Source: Chitinophaga flava
Lineage (GTDB): Bacteria; Bacteroidota; Bacteroidia; Chitinophagales; Chitinophagaceae
Reading direction: 5' to 3'
DNA length: 64,000 bases
Assembly (NCBI RefSeq): GCF_003308995.1
Contig: NZ_QFFJ01000001.1
Span: 2,604,001-2,668,000, forward strand
In this document: one piece after another, positions 1-10,173 of the stretch
Numbering within the stretch: position 1 is the first letter of the stretch
Layout: each line of letters opens with the position of its first letter
Translations under genes and position numbers: made by a program
Notes under the pieces: generated by a model
Databases searched by the model: none
What the model saw: the letters and a program-made list of their open reading frames with translations, nothing else
Told to the model about the DNA's origin: nothing

Positions 1-1
1 G

Positions 2-913
2 ACCGGCGTTTCCGGTAGTGGTAAATCCACCCTGATCAACGAAACGCTCTATCCTATTCTCTCCAAACATGCATACGATTCCAAAGCCGTACCGATGCCC
101 TATAAAAGCATCAAAGGCCTGGAACATATCGACAAGGTGATAGAGATAGACCAGTCACCTATCGGCCGTACGCCCCGCAGCAACCCGGCCACCTACTGCG
201 GCTTCTTTACCGATATCCGCACTCTCTTCGCCTCCGTACCGGAAGCCAAGATCCGGGGCTATAATGCCGGCCGCTTCTCCTTCAACGTAAAAACAGGCCG
301 CTGCGATGTTTGTGAAGGCGGTGGCATGCGTGTCATCGAAATGAACTTCCTCCCCGATGTATACGTTCACTGCGAAAAATGCAATGGCCGCCGCTACAAC
401 CGGGAAACACTGGAGATCCGCTATAAAGGCAAATCCATCTCCGATGTGCTGGACATGACCGTAGATGAAGCAGTGGAGTTTTTCCAGGCCGTACCATGGA
501 TACACCGCAAAATCAAAACCCTGCAGGATGTAGGATTGGGATATATCACCCTCGGCCAGTCGGCCGTTACCTTGTCCGGCGGTGAGGCCCAGCGCGTAAA
601 ACTGGCCACCGAACTATCTAAAAAAGATACCGGCAAAACCATCTACATCCTCGATGAACCCACTACCGGGCTGCATTTCCAGGATATCGTGCTGTTGCTC
701 AAAGTGTTAAACAAACTGGTAGACAGAGGCAATACCGTACTGGTCATTGAACACAACCTCGATGTGATCAAAATGGCCGACTACATCGTAGACCTGGGCC
801 CCGAAGGCGGCGCAGGCGGTGGCACCATCCTCTGTACAGGCACCCCCGAACAGGTAAGCACCTGTAAAGACAGCCATACTGCCGGATTCCTCAAAAAGGA
901 GCTGGGAATTTAA
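2..913 (+). CDS. uvrA: UvrABC excinuclease subunit A, C-terminal part (5' end outside window)
   Basis: UvrA is the damage-recognition ATPase of nucleotide excision repair. The visible 303 codons are the second ATPase half. They open with the Walker A TGVSGSGKST, followed by the zinc module with two CxxC pairs (CDVC near position 303 and CEKC near 371), the ABC signature LSGGEAQRVKLA, and the Walker B IYILDEPTTGLH. The protein ends normally at LKKELGI. The frame is open to the left edge, so the gene is cut by the window rather than broken. The following gene starts 24 bases downstream and is probably unrelated in function. Confidence 0.97.
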   Translation, partial: TGVSGSGKSTLINETLYPILSKHAYDSKAVPMPYKSIKGLEHIDKVIEIDQSPIGRTPRSNPATYCGFFTDIRTLFASVPEAKIRGYNAGRFSFNVKTGRCDVCEGGGMRVIEMNFLPDVYVHCEKCNGRRYNRETLEIRYKGKSISDVLDMTVDEAVEFFQAVPWIHRKIKTLQDVGLGYITLGQSAVTLSGGEAQRVKLATELSKKDTGKTIYILDEPTTGLHFQDIVLLLKVLNKLVDRGNTVLVIEHNLDVIKMADYIVDLGPEGGAGGGTILCTGTPEQVSTCKDSHTAGFLKKELGI

Positions 914-937
914 TATCTTGCCAACTGTAATTAAAGC

Positions 938-1438
938 ATGAGAACGTTATACCAGATACTACTCACCTGCGCCGCGCTCATAGGCGTGGCCGCTTGTGAG
1001 AATGAAACCAAACTGTGCGACCAGACACTTCGTACAGACCTTCACATACACTTCTCCCTGCTCGACACCACCAAGGGGATATTAAGGGTACGTGATACCA
1101 CTATGCCCAAAGTGACGTTATTTGCTATCAGCAATGGTGTCAACAAAGATTCTATCTACAGAAAACAACCGCTGCAGGATATCTTCCTGCCCCTGTCGCC
1201 CGTAGTAGATAGCAGCATCTTCTTTCTGCGGGTAGACTCCGCACTGACACCCGACACACTCACATTCAGGTATAAACGTACCAGACACTTTATATCACCA
1301 GGTTGTGGCTTCGGTACCTTCTTTTTCCTGGATACCGTGATCACGACCCTGCATACCATCGATTCTGTAGTTATTAACTCAAAGGCAGTCACCAACAGTA
1401 ATGATACGCACCTTACTTTGCTTTTCCTTAATCAGTAG
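938..1438 (+). CDS. small lipoprotein, DUF6452-like
   Basis: This 166-residue protein has a lipoprotein signal ending in a GVAAC lipobox (Cys20), so it is probably anchored in an envelope membrane. The mature part is a short beta-rich domain with further cysteines (KLCDQ and SPGCGFG) that could pair. It looks like the Bacteroidota family DUF6452, which is typically followed by a DUF6048 protein, as here. The next gene begins inside its last 38 bases in another frame, which suggests translational coupling. The family name is from memory and the molecular function is unknown. Confidence 0.8.
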   Translation: MRTLYQILLTCAALIGVAACENETKLCDQTLRTDLHIHFSLLDTTKGILRVRDTTMPKVTLFAISNGVNKDSIYRKQPLQDIFLPLSPVVDSSIFFLRVDSALTPDTLTFRYKRTRHFISPGCGFGTFFFLDTVITTLHTIDSVVINSKAVTNSNDTHLTLLFLNQ

Positions 1439-2192
1439 TATCCTGTTAAGCTTTACTGCACAGGCACAAACACCTGCCAAACCCGCAGCCGCCAAAACAG
1501 ATACCACCCGCAAACATATCACCGATACTACCAGAATAGTACCGGTGAAAGACAGTATCAACCACATTCCCGGTGGCCTCAGAATAGGAGTGGACCTGAG
1601 TCGCATCGTTACCTCTATCTACTATCCCTACCGCAAGGAGGGGACAGTAGTAGCGGACATACGCCTTACCCCCAGCCTCTATGCAGCCGCTGAAATAGGT
1701 TATGCCAACACGCCTCACAGTGATACCAACTACATCTACAAAGGCAACGGTGCTTTTATCACCCTGGGTATCGATTACAACTTCCTGAAAAGGCAGTTTC
1801 CCTCCGAAAAGAATATGTTCTACGGCGGTATCCGGTACGGATTTTCACACCTCACCTATGAGGTGCCTTTCTATAAAATCACCAACACTTACTGGGGCAA
1901 CAACCTTAGCGGCTCCATTCCCAAAACCAATATCAACGCCCACTGGATAGAGCTGGTGCTGGGCCTGAAAGCGGAAGTGCTGAAAAATTTCTTCCTCGGC
2001 TGGAGCCTGCGCGAACGCATTCTGATCAGTAATGTAAAATCAGATGAATTCACCCCGCTGGTCATCCCCGGCTTTGGCAGTGGTTCCAAAAAGGCTGTAT
2101 TTGATATGCAGTACACAGTCTCCTACCTGTTCCCCCTGTACAAAATCACGGAACATGTAAAGTTGACTGACAATAAAAAGAAAAAGAAATAA
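1401..2192 (+). CDS. predicted outer-membrane beta-barrel protein, DUF6048-like
   Basis: The 263-residue protein has a Sec signal peptide (about residues 1-22, ending SFTAQA), a low-complexity Thr/Lys/Ala linker, then alternating aromatic beta strands typical of a small outer-membrane barrel. It ends in a Lys-rich tail (DNKKKKK), which is unusual for a barrel that should close with an aromatic residue. It overlaps the preceding lipoprotein gene by 38 bases, and its own signal peptide shows that the overlap is two genes rather than a frameshift. The stop codon directly abuts the stop of the convergent elaA-like gene, with no spacer and no visible terminator. Confidence 0.78.
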   Translation: MIRTLLCFSLISSILLSFTAQAQTPAKPAAAKTDTTRKHITDTTRIVPVKDSINHIPGGLRIGVDLSRIVTSIYYPYRKEGTVVADIRLTPSLYAAAEIGYANTPHSDTNYIYKGNGAFITLGIDYNFLKRQFPSEKNMFYGGIRYGFSHLTYEVPFYKITNTYWGNNLSGSIPKTNINAHWIELVLGLKAEVLKNFFLGWSLRERILISNVKSDEFTPLVIPGFGSGSKKAVFDMQYTVSYLFPLYKITEHVKLTDNKKKKK

Positions 2193-2636
2193 TTAAGGAC
2201 GGACCATCTCGATATGAGGTATACCATCTTCCATATAGGTATCACTGGTCTGTTCAAAGCCTAATGAGGTATAAAAGCGCTGCAGGTATTGTTGCGCACC
2301 GATCTTAATAGCTCCTTTACCATAAACCGATTCGACGGTAGCGATGGATTGTTCCATCAGCTGCCGGCCGATGCCGGTACCCCTCCCCAGTTGGGAAGTG
2401 ACCACCCTTCCGATAGAAGCCTCTGCATATTTGATTCCAGGAGCAAATAAACGGGTATATGCCAGCAACTGCCCCTCTGCATTACGCCCCATCAGATGCA
2501 GCGCTTTCTGGTCGCTGTTATCCAAATCCTGATATGGACACTGCTGCTCCACTACAAATACTTCGGCCCGTAAACGCAGCACATCATATAATTCATCTAC
2601 CGTCAGTTCTGCAAAAGGTTTGATCTCCCAGTTCAT
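2193..2636 (-). CDS. GNAT family N-acetyltransferase, ElaA type
   Basis: The protein matches the ElaA branch of GNAT acetyltransferases: the N-terminal block LRLRAEVFVVEQQCPYQDLD, the acetyl-CoA loop GRGTGIGRQLM (the R/Q-x-x-G-x-G/A motif), and the end LQRFYTSLGF...YMEDGIPHIEM. ElaA proteins are cytosolic and their substrate is not established. I place the start at MNWEIKPF (2636) because family members begin close to that segment. An in-frame ATG at 2654 and a further one at 2702 would add 6 or 22 residues without conserved sequence. The gene is convergent with the DUF6048-like gene. Confidence 0.85.
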   Translation of the reverse strand: MNWEIKPFAELTVDELYDVLRLRAEVFVVEQQCPYQDLDNSDQKALHLMGRNAEGQLLAYTRLFAPGIKYAEASIGRVVTSQLGRGTGIGRQLMEQSIATVESVYGKGAIKIGAQQYLQRFYTSLGFEQTSDTYMEDGIPHIEMVRP

Positions 2637-2777
2637 AAAATACTCGTTTGTCATAAATTTAATAGAAGCTTTCAATATTCCTATTAATTTTATAGCCGAC
2701 AATAAATCATCTATGCTCTTTGCTCATCAGGAGCATCAGTAATATCAGCATTCATCAGTGTTCCAATTCAGAAAATA

Positions 2778-4265
2778 ATGGAAATCAATAACCCGTTCCT
2801 CTCTCTTGAACATATTACCGTCAGATATCTCGACAAAACCATCTTTCAAACCCTTGACTGGGAAATACTGGAAAACGAACAATGGGCCATCACCGGCGCC
2901 AGCGGATCAGGTAAAACGGCCCTGCTCAATACCATACTTGGTAAGTTTAATATCATCAATGGTGGTATCCGTTATCATTTTTATGATGCGTGGAAACGGC
3001 AGCATACCGTTACCGATCCCTATTTCAACTATCGTAACCTGATCTCTCTGGTAGGTCATCACCATACTTTCCGTAACCTTTCCAATACCACCACCGATTT
3101 TTATTATCAGCAGCGGTTCAACAGTATGGATGCCGACAATTCCCCTACTGTAATGGAATACCTGGAAATCACAGCTGTACCGGACCTGGTAAAACCGCTG
3201 AAGATAGCACCCCTGATGGAAAAAAGGCTGATCAAATTATCCAACGGAGAAACCCGCCGTGTAATGATCGCCCGCGCACTCCTGCAACAGCCACAGCTGC
3301 TGATGCTCGACAACCCGTATATCGGACTCGATGTACAAACGCGGAAAGACTTCAGCCAGATGATCAATGAAATCATCAGCAATGGCACCACCGTGTTGCT
3401 GGCCACCACTCCGCAGGAGATCCCCGAACATATCACCCATGTGCTCACCCTGGAAAATGGTGCTATCACGGGCAAGTATACACGCAGTGAGTTTATGGAA
3501 CTGCCCCTGCCCACACTGACAGACATCCCGCTGCCAGCCATGGAAGCGCAGCAGATAGCCGCCATTGTGCAACAGCGGCAGCCCGAAAACTTCGATACCA
3601 TTGTGCGTATGGAAGAAGTACGGGTGAAATATGGAGAAGCCACTATCCTCGACCAGATCAACTGGACAGTGAGAACCAATGAAAAATGGGCCCTGCTGGG
3701 CCATAACGGTGCCGGCAAATCCACCCTGCTCAGTCTCATCAACGGCGATAACCCACAGGCTTATGCCAATAAGTTATGGCTGTTTGACCGCAGACGGGGT
3801 ACCGGCGAAAGTATCTGGGACATCAAGAAAAAGATAGGCTTCATTTCCCCGGAACTACATCAGTACTTTACTTCCCGCGACAACTGCCTGAAAGTGATTT
3901 GCTCGGGCTTCACCGATATCATCGGCAGTACCCGCCCCGTAACGCCCGAACAGGAGGCTGTTGCCAAAGCATGGATGGAAATACTGGAAATAGATGTTTA
4001 CCAGTCGGCACCCTTTAAACAGGTATCCGAAAGCACCCAGCGTATTTGTCTGCTGGCGAGGGCTCTGGTAAAAAATCCACCCCTGCTGATATTTGATGAA
4101 CCCTGCCAGGGACTGGACAATCAACAGAAACAACACTTTAAAAAAGTGATAGAAATGTTGTGTGAACATATACCTGTTACCCTGATTTATGTGACCCACT
4201 ATGAAGAAGAGTTGCCCGGCTGCGTGGATAAGTTCATTCGTCTCAGCGGAGGCAAAATGATATAG
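2778..4265 (+). CDS. ABC-type ATPase with two fused nucleotide-binding domains (ModF/PhrA-like)
   Basis: The 495-residue protein consists of two ATPase domains in tandem with no membrane segment. Domain 1 has Walker A GASGSGKT (residues 40-47), signature LSNGETRRVMIARAL and Walker B LLMLDNPYIGLD. Domain 2 has Walker A GHNGAGKS (308-315), a degenerate signature VSESTQRICLLARAL and Walker B LLIFDEPCQGLD. Domain 1 therefore has Asn where the catalytic Glu normally sits, and domain 2 has a weakened LSGGQ. The layout matches ModF/PhrA proteins, whose role is poorly known. No permease gene is adjacent, so a soluble or regulatory role is as likely as transport. Confidence 0.85.
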   Translation: MEINNPFLSLEHITVRYLDKTIFQTLDWEILENEQWAITGASGSGKTALLNTILGKFNIINGGIRYHFYDAWKRQHTVTDPYFNYRNLISLVGHHHTFRNLSNTTTDFYYQQRFNSMDADNSPTVMEYLEITAVPDLVKPLKIAPLMEKRLIKLSNGETRRVMIARALLQQPQLLMLDNPYIGLDVQTRKDFSQMINEIISNGTTVLLATTPQEIPEHITHVLTLENGAITGKYTRSEFMELPLPTLTDIPLPAMEAQQIAAIVQQRQPENFDTIVRMEEVRVKYGEATILDQINWTVRTNEKWALLGHNGAGKSTLLSLINGDNPQAYANKLWLFDRRRGTGESIWDIKKKIGFISPELHQYFTSRDNCLKVICSGFTDIIGSTRPVTPEQEAVAKAWMEILEIDVYQSAPFKQVSESTQRICLLARALVKNPPLLIFDEPCQGLDNQQKQHFKKVIEMLCEHIPVTLIYVTHYEEELPGCVDKFIRLSGGKMI

Positions 4266-4279
4266 AATAGCCCATTTAC

Positions 4280-4353
4280 GTATTTGATTATTTTTTTATT
4301 TAAAAAGATGATTACCGCATAGCCACATATCAAATGACTAAATAATCAAATAC
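4280..4353. repeat. AT-rich inverted repeat, 14-bp arms
   Basis: The arms gtatttgattattt (4280-4293) and aaataatcaaatac (4340-4353) are exact reverse complements separated by 46 bases. It lies between the ABC gene and the macroglobulin gene. It shares the core ATTTGRTTATTT with the larger inverted repeat upstream of mreC near 48.9 kb. It has no T-run, so it is not a classical intrinsic terminator. Confidence 0.6.
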
Positions 4354-4413
4354 ATAAATCAAAAAATAGTTCGATCTTCGTGAGTAATCGTTAATCACCA
4401 TAATTCTTTCCTG

Positions 4414-7400
4414 ATGCACCCAACAAAACGGCTGTTTGCTGTAGTAGCATTATTTGTTTCCCTGGCAGCGTTGTATATGATGAGTGGCTGCCGGACCACG
4501 CGAAAAGAGATGAATCCCGGATTTGCCAAGTATATAGAAGCTTATACGGCAGGTATCGTCTCCAAACAAAGCCCTATCCGCATTCAGCTGGCAGGGCAGG
4601 TAAATGTGACCCACACCCAGAATGAACCGCTGGAAAAGGAAGTCTTCGAGTTTTCTCCTTCTCTCAAAGGGAAGTCGTACTGGATAGACGCCACCACCAT
4701 CGAGTTTCGCCCGGATGAAAATCTCCAGCCGGGAAAAACCTACCAGGCTACTTTTAAGCTGAACAAAATCATGGATGTTCCCAGTGAACTGAAGTCTTTT
4801 GATTTTGAATTCAAAGTCATTAAGCCATCTTTTTCCCTGGATATGGTCGGTCTGAAAGCCAGTACCAACACCACATTGGACAAGATGACCTATACCGGCG
4901 CCGTATATACGGCGGATGTGGAAAACCCACAGTCCATCGAAAAACTGCTGACTGCCCATTATGGCGGTAAAACACTGCCCATCACCTGGCAGCATAACAG
5001 TGCCGAACGTACGTCCAAATTCACCATCGCCAATATAGAACGCGCTAACATCGCCCGTAACCTGGAAATCAGCTGGGACGGTAGCGCCCTCAAAGTAGAC
5101 AACAGCGGCAAAAAAACAGTGGAAGTGCCCGCCGTTGGCGACTTTAAAGTGCTCGATGTAAAAGCCATGTCTGATCCTGAACAACACCTGCTGGTACAGT
5201 TCTCCGATCCGGTGAGCGTAGCACAGAGCCTCGAAGGCCTTATCGGCATCAGCGGCCAGAGCGACCTGCGTTACACCATAGACGGCAGCGAAGTAAAAGT
5301 ATATGCGCCCGTTCGTCTGGAAGGCAGCTACAACGCCATCATCAACGAAGGTGTGATCAATATCACCGACAAAAAGCTGGGCCAGACTTTCAGCGCCAAC
5401 GTCAACTTCGAAAACACCCTGCCCGCCGTTAGCATCCCCGGCAAAGGAGTGATCCTTCCCGAAAGTAATAAACTGGTCATGCCCTTTGAGGCCGTTAACC
5501 TCAACGCAGTAGACGTGACCATCATTAAAATATATGAAAACAATGTGCCGCAGTACCTTCAGCGGAACAACCTGAACGGTGATCAGGAACTACGTCGTGT
5601 AGGCAAGCCCGTAGTAGAAAAAACCATCCGCCTGGATACCGACAAATCTGTGAACCTGCACAAGAAAAACCGTTTCTTCCTCGACCTCAATAAATTGCTG
5701 CGTACTGAGCCTGGTGCTATCTACCGTATTACCATCGGCTTCCGTAAAGCTTATGCACTCACCACATGCACCGAAGAGAAAAAAACCGGTGAAAACGGAG
5801 AAGCAGCCAAAGGAGAAGAAGAGGAAGGAGAAGGAGAATATTATGGAAGCGGTGAGAAGATAGATGATGAAGATGATTTCTGGCAGCGTTATGACAGCTA
5901 CTATCCTTACGGATACAACTGGGACCGCCGCAACGACGCATGCTCCAACTCCTACTACAACAAAGACAAGTGGGCTTCCCGCAACGTTATGGCCTCCAAT
6001 ATCGGCCTCATTGCCAAAAGAGGTAATAACAACAGTATGCTGGTAGCGGTAACGGATATACGCGATACCAAAGCCCTCACCGGCGTGGAACTGGAACTGC
6101 TCGACTACCAGAACCAGGTGATCTTTAAAACCAAGAGTGATGGGGAAGGCCTGGCTACCTTCGACCTGAAACGTAAGCCCTACCTGCTCATCGCTAAAAA
6201 AGACAACGAAAGAGGATATCTCAAACTCGATGACGGAAGTTCCCTGCCCCTCAGCCGTTTCGATGTACAAGGAGAAGAAGTACAGAGTGGCATCAAAGGA
6301 TTCCTGTATGGAGAAAGAGGTGTATGGCGCCCCGGCGATTCTATTTACCTCACCTTTATCCTGGAAGATAAAGACAGGAAACTGCCGGCAGACCACCCCG
6401 TTACGCTGGAACTGTACAATCCCAAAGGACAGCTGTACAAACGGATCAACCAGCACGAAGGTCTCAATGGTTTCTACAGCTTTGCTACCGCCACCCAGGC
6501 GGATGATCCTACCGGTAGCTGGGTAGCCAAAGTAAAAGTAGGAGGCGCCACTTTCCAGAAAAATGTGCGCATCGAAACGGTTAAACCCAACCGTCTGAAA
6601 ATAAAAATGGACTTCGGTACCAACACCGCTTTGTCCAAAACCGGCACCCAGGGCACCCTCTCGGCCATGTGGATGTTTGGCGCCACTGCCCAGCATCTCA
6701 AAGCCAAAGTAGATGTATCACTGGTACAATCTGCCACCAGTTTCAAAAATTTCTCCGGCTTCACTTTCGATGACCCTGTCACTCATTTTGAAGCAGAAAA
6801 TAAAACCATCTTCGAAGGCCCGCTGAGTGAAACCGGTACCGCACCTGTGAAAGCTGATATACAGCTGGGTAAACTGGCTCCCGGTCAGCTGAAAGCCAAC
6901 TTCGAAGTAAAAGTATTTGAGCCCGGTGGTGATTTCAGTATCGACCACTTCTCCATGCCTTACAATCCGTTTACTTCCTATGTAGGCCTGCGGATACCAC
7001 AAGGTGACCGCACCACCGGCATGCTGCTCACCGACAGAGAACATACTATAGACATCGTAGATGTAAACGATAATGGCAGCCTTACCGGCGGCACCCGCGA
7101 AGTACAGGTCGAACTGTACAAAATCCGCTGGAGATGGTGGTGGGATGAAGGTGAATCCGATGATTACTCCAACTTCACCCAGGACAGCTACAATCAGCTG
7201 ATCAGCAAGGAAACCATCACCCTCAGCAATGGTAAAGGTAAATGGGACCTTCGGGTTAATTCACCTGACTGGGGCCGCTATCTCGTGCGCGTAAAAGATC
7301 TGCAGAGTGGTCATACCGCAGGTAAAGCCGTATACATCGACTGGCCGGGATGGGCCGAGCGTATGCAGAAGGAAAACCCTGCAGAAGCAGCCATGCTGGT

Positions 7401-10008
7401 GTTTACATCAGACAAACAACACTATAAAGCCGGAGAGGATGTGAACCTCACCATCCCCAGCAGCGCCGGCGGCCGTGGCCTCATCAGCATTGAATCCGGC
7501 AGCAAGGTGCTCAAAACATTCTGGATCAATACCCAGCAGGGACAAACTACTTTCCGCTTCAAGGCAGAAAAGAATATGACGCCTAATATATACGTCAACG
7601 TTACCCTGCTGCAACCACACGCACAAACCATCAACGACCTGCCTATCCGCATGTATGGCACCATTCCCATCACCGTGGAAGATCCAGGTACTATCCTGAA
7701 ACCGGTCATCAGCATGGCCGATAAGCTGAAGCCTGAATCAGAAGCCAACATCACCGTCAGCGAAAGCAACGGCAAACCGATGACCTACACCATCGCCATC
7801 GTAGATGAAGGGCTGCTGGACCTCACCAGGTTTAAAACACCCGATCCGCACAGCTCCTTCTATGCCCGTGAAGCACTCGGCGTAAAAACATGGGATCTGT
7901 TTGACTTCGTAGTAGGCGCCTATGGTGCAGACATGGACCGTATCCTCAGCATCGGTGGTGACGAAGGACTCAACAAAAATGCCGGCGCCGCCAAAGCCAA
8001 CCGCTTCAAACCAGTAGTGAAATTCGTGGGCCCCTTCTACCTCAAAGGTGGACAGAAACAAACCCATAAATTCAAACTGCCTCCATATATCGGTTCCGTG
8101 AAAGCCATGGTAGTAGCAGGACAGGAAGGTGCCTACGGCTTTGCTGAAAAAGCGGTGGCCGTGAAAAAACCGCTGATGTTGCTCACCACAGCACCACGTG
8201 TACTCGGACCTTCTGAAACAATACAACTGCCCGTAACCGTATTCGGTCTCGAACCCAATATCCGTTCCGCCAACGTAACCCTCAGCACCAGCCCCATGCT
8301 GGAAGTAGTAGGAGAAACCACCAAAACCGTTACCTTCTCCCAACCCGGAGAACAGATGGTATACTTTGATGTGAAAGTGAAACCGCAGACCGGTGTTGCC
8401 AAAATAAAAGCGGTAGCGACCAGCGGCAGCGAAAGAGCAGAGGAAGAGATAGAACTGAATGTACGCAACCCTAATCCGGTAGTTACTAACGTGATCGAAC
8501 AAACGCTGGAAGCCGGTAAAAACTGGAATACCGCCTTCAGCCCTGTAGGCATGGCCGGCACCAACAAAGGTGTGCTGGAAGTGTCTACTATCCCGTCGCT
8601 CAACCTGGGCAAACGCCTGCAGTTCCTCATCAGTTACCCGCACGGCTGTATCGAACAAACCACCTCCGGCGTGTTCCCGCAACTGGTACTCAACCAGCTG
8701 ATGGACCTCAAGGAGAGCCAGCTGGCCGAAATAGACCGTAACGTAAAAGCCGGTCTCAACAGGCTCAAAGGCTTCCAGACATCAGACGGAGGCCTCGGCT
8801 ACTGGCCGGGTCAGGCCCAGTCTGATGAGTGGGGCACCAACTATGCCGGTAACTTCATGCTCGAAGCACAGGAGAAAGGATATACACTGCCTCCCGGATT
8901 GCTCGACCAATGGAAAAAATATCAGCGTAACAAAGCCACCACCTGGACTCCCAACACCCAGAACTTCTACGGCGGCGACCTTACCCAGGCTTACCGTCTC
9001 TACCTCCTCGCGCTGGCCAAAGCTCCGGAAGTAGGCGCCATGAACAGGCTGAAGGAATTCAAATACATTTCCGTTCCCGCTAAATGGAGACTGGCAGCAG
9101 CGTATAAACTGGCAGGACAACCTGAAGTGGCCAATTCGCTCATTCAAGGCCTGAGTACAGAAGTGAAACCATACAACCAGCTTGGCGGTACCTTCGGCTC
9201 CGATCTGCGTGATAAAGCCATGATCCTGGAAACACTCACCATCCTTGGACAACGTAACCGCGCCAACGATCTGGTGAAACAGATTGCTGCCCACCTGTCT
9301 CAAAACGACCAGTGGTACAGCACACAAACCACCGCTTATGCGCTCATCGCTATATCCAAATTCTGCGGCAACAACAAAGGCAGCAGCAAAATCAATATCA
9401 ACTATACACTCAATGGTGTGAAAGGCAACTTAAACGGTCAGTCTTTTGTAGCTCAGGTGCCTGTTACATTCAATGGTGCACAGGGTAATGTTACCCTCCA
9501 GAACAACGGACAAAATGTACTGTATGTACGCCTCATCCTCCAGGGTCAGCCGGAAGCCGGCCAGGAACCAGTGGCTACCAACAACCCGGACATCCTGGGC
9601 ATGCAGGTACAATACAGCACCCGTGATGGTAAACCCGTAGATCCTGCCACCCTTAAACAAGGGAGCGACTTTATGGCTACCGTGACCATCAAAAACCCTG
9701 GCAAACGCGGCTACTATGAGCAGATGGCCCTGTCACAGATCTTCCCTTCAGGATGGGAAATACTCAATACCCGCCTGATGGACAACGACAGCGCCTTCCA
9801 TTCATCTCCCGCTACGTATATGGATATACGTGATGACAGGGTATACACTTATTTCAACCTGGAAGAAAACAAAACCAGAACCTACAACGTGCTGCTCAAC
9901 GCCGCATACCTGGGCCGGTACTATCTTCCAGCCACTTCCTGCGAAGCCATGTATGATAATACCATCCATGCTTTTGTTCCAGGTCGCTGGGTAGAAGTAG
10001 TGAAGTAA
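4414..10008 (+). CDS. alpha-2-macroglobulin family lipoprotein (YfhM-like)
   Basis: This 1864-residue protein is a bacterial alpha-2-macroglobulin, a periplasmic protease trap thought to protect the cell together with penicillin-binding protein 1C. A lipoprotein signal ends at MSGC (Cys26). Several macroglobulin beta domains follow, with an acidic low-complexity insert (around residues 455-490, GEEEEGEGE and IDDEDDFW) that probably forms a flexible loop. The thioester motif is intact as Cys1412-Ile-Glu-Gln1415 in YPHGCIEQTTS, and an alpha-helical thioester domain and a receptor-binding-like end follow. In many bacteria pbpC is the next gene. Here pbpC lies about 6.4 kb downstream, beyond a SusC/SusD pair and a nuclease gene. 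A strong terminator follows the stop codon. Confidence 0.95.
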   Translation: MHPTKRLFAVVALFVSLAALYMMSGCRTTRKEMNPGFAKYIEAYTAGIVSKQSPIRIQLAGQVNVTHTQNEPLEKEVFEFSPSLKGKSYWIDATTIEFRPDENLQPGKTYQATFKLNKIMDVPSELKSFDFEFKVIKPSFSLDMVGLKASTNTTLDKMTYTGAVYTADVENPQSIEKLLTAHYGGKTLPITWQHNSAERTSKFTIANIERANIARNLEISWDGSALKVDNSGKKTVEVPAVGDFKVLDVKAMSDPEQHLLVQFSDPVSVAQSLEGLIGISGQSDLRYTIDGSEVKVYAPVRLEGSYNAIINEGVINITDKKLGQTFSANVNFENTLPAVSIPGKGVILPESNKLVMPFEAVNLNAVDVTIIKIYENNVPQYLQRNNLNGDQELRRVGKPVVEKTIRLDTDKSVNLHKKNRFFLDLNKLLRTEPGAIYRITIGFRKAYALTTCTEEKKTGENGEAAKGEEEEGEGEYYGSGEKIDDEDDFWQRYDSYYPYGYNWDRRNDACSNSYYNKDKWASRNVMASNIGLIAKRGNNNSMLVAVTDIRDTKALTGVELELLDYQNQVIFKTKSDGEGLATFDLKRKPYLLIAKKDNERGYLKLDDGSSLPLSRFDVQGEEVQSGIKGFLYGERGVWRPGDSIYLTFILEDKDRKLPADHPVTLELYNPKGQLYKRINQHEGLNGFYSFATATQADDPTGSWVAKVKVGGATFQKNVRIETVKPNRLKIKMDFGTNTALSKTGTQGTLSAMWMFGATAQHLKAKVDVSLVQSATSFKNFSGFTFDDPVTHFEAENKTIFEGPLSETGTAPVKADIQLGKLAPGQLKANFEVKVFEPGGDFSIDHFSMPYNPFTSYVGLRIPQGDRTTGMLLTDREHTIDIVDVNDNGSLTGGTREVQVELYKIRWRWWWDEGESDDYSNFTQDSYNQLISKETITLSNGKGKWDLRVNSPDWGRYLVRVKDLQSGHTAGKAVYIDWPGWAERMQKENPAEAAMLVFTSDKQHYKAGEDVNLTIPSSAGGRGLISIESGSKVLKTFWINTQQGQTTFRFKAEKNMTPNIYVNVTLLQPHAQTINDLPIRMYGTIPITVEDPGTILKPVISMADKLKPESEANITVSESNGKPMTYTIAIVDEGLLDLTRFKTPDPHSSFYAREALGVKTWDLFDFVVGAYGADMDRILSIGGDEGLNKNAGAAKANRFKPVVKFVGPFYLKGGQKQTHKFKLPPYIGSVKAMVVAGQEGAYGFAEKAVAVKKPLMLLTTAPRVLGPSETIQLPVTVFGLEPNIRSANVTLSTSPMLEVVGETTKTVTFSQPGEQMVYFDVKVKPQTGVAKIKAVATSGSERAEEEIELNVRNPNPVVTNVIEQTLEAGKNWNTAFSPVGMAGTNKGVLEVSTIPSLNLGKRLQFLISYPHGCIEQTTSGVFPQLVLNQLMDLKESQLAEIDRNVKAGLNRLKGFQTSDGGLGYWPGQAQSDEWGTNYAGNFMLEAQEKGYTLPPGLLDQWKKYQRNKATTWTPNTQNFYGGDLTQAYRLYLLALAKAPEVGAMNRLKEFKYISVPAKWRLAAAYKLAGQPEVANSLIQGLSTEVKPYNQLGGTFGSDLRDKAMILETLTILGQRNRANDLVKQIAAHLSQNDQWYSTQTTAYALIAISKFCGNNKGSSKININYTLNGVKGNLNGQSFVAQVPVTFNGAQGNVTLQNNGQNVLYVRLILQGQPEAGQEPVATNNPDILGMQVQYSTRDGKPVDPATLKQGSDFMATVTIKNPGKRGYYEQMALSQIFPSGWEILNTRLMDNDSAFHSSPATYMDIRDDRVYTYFNLEENKTRTYNVLLNAAYLGRYYLPATSCEAMYDNTIHAFVPGRWVEVVK

Positions 10009-10030
10009 AACAGTAATTATTTATCTATAA

Positions 10031-10063
10031 AAAAGCCGTTCCTGATCAGGAACGGCTTTTTTT
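10031..10063 (+). terminator. intrinsic terminator after the macroglobulin gene
   Basis: The stem aaaagccgttcctg / caggaacggctttt with a tiny loop is followed directly by a T-run. It lies 22 bases after the macroglobulin stop and ends that transcription unit before the long susC leader. Confidence 0.9.
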
Positions 10064-10173
10064 ATTTCGTAACAATTGTTACTGCAGCGCCTTTACTGTC
10101 ATGATATTATCAAAATCCGGTAAGTGTTAATATTTTTTTAAAATTTTTTCTTCTTTTTTTCTAGATAACTTTT

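Noticed and set aside
1401..1438. Possible frameshift joining the two small envelope genes
   Set aside because: The second frame has its own start and signal peptide, and the first ends with its own stop. A 38-base overlap of two genes explains the arrangement.
5770..5880. Possible sequencing or frame error in the macroglobulin at the Glu/Gly-rich stretch
   Set aside because: The frame continues without interruption into conserved macroglobulin domains on both sides; acidic inserts of this kind are tolerated in surface loops.
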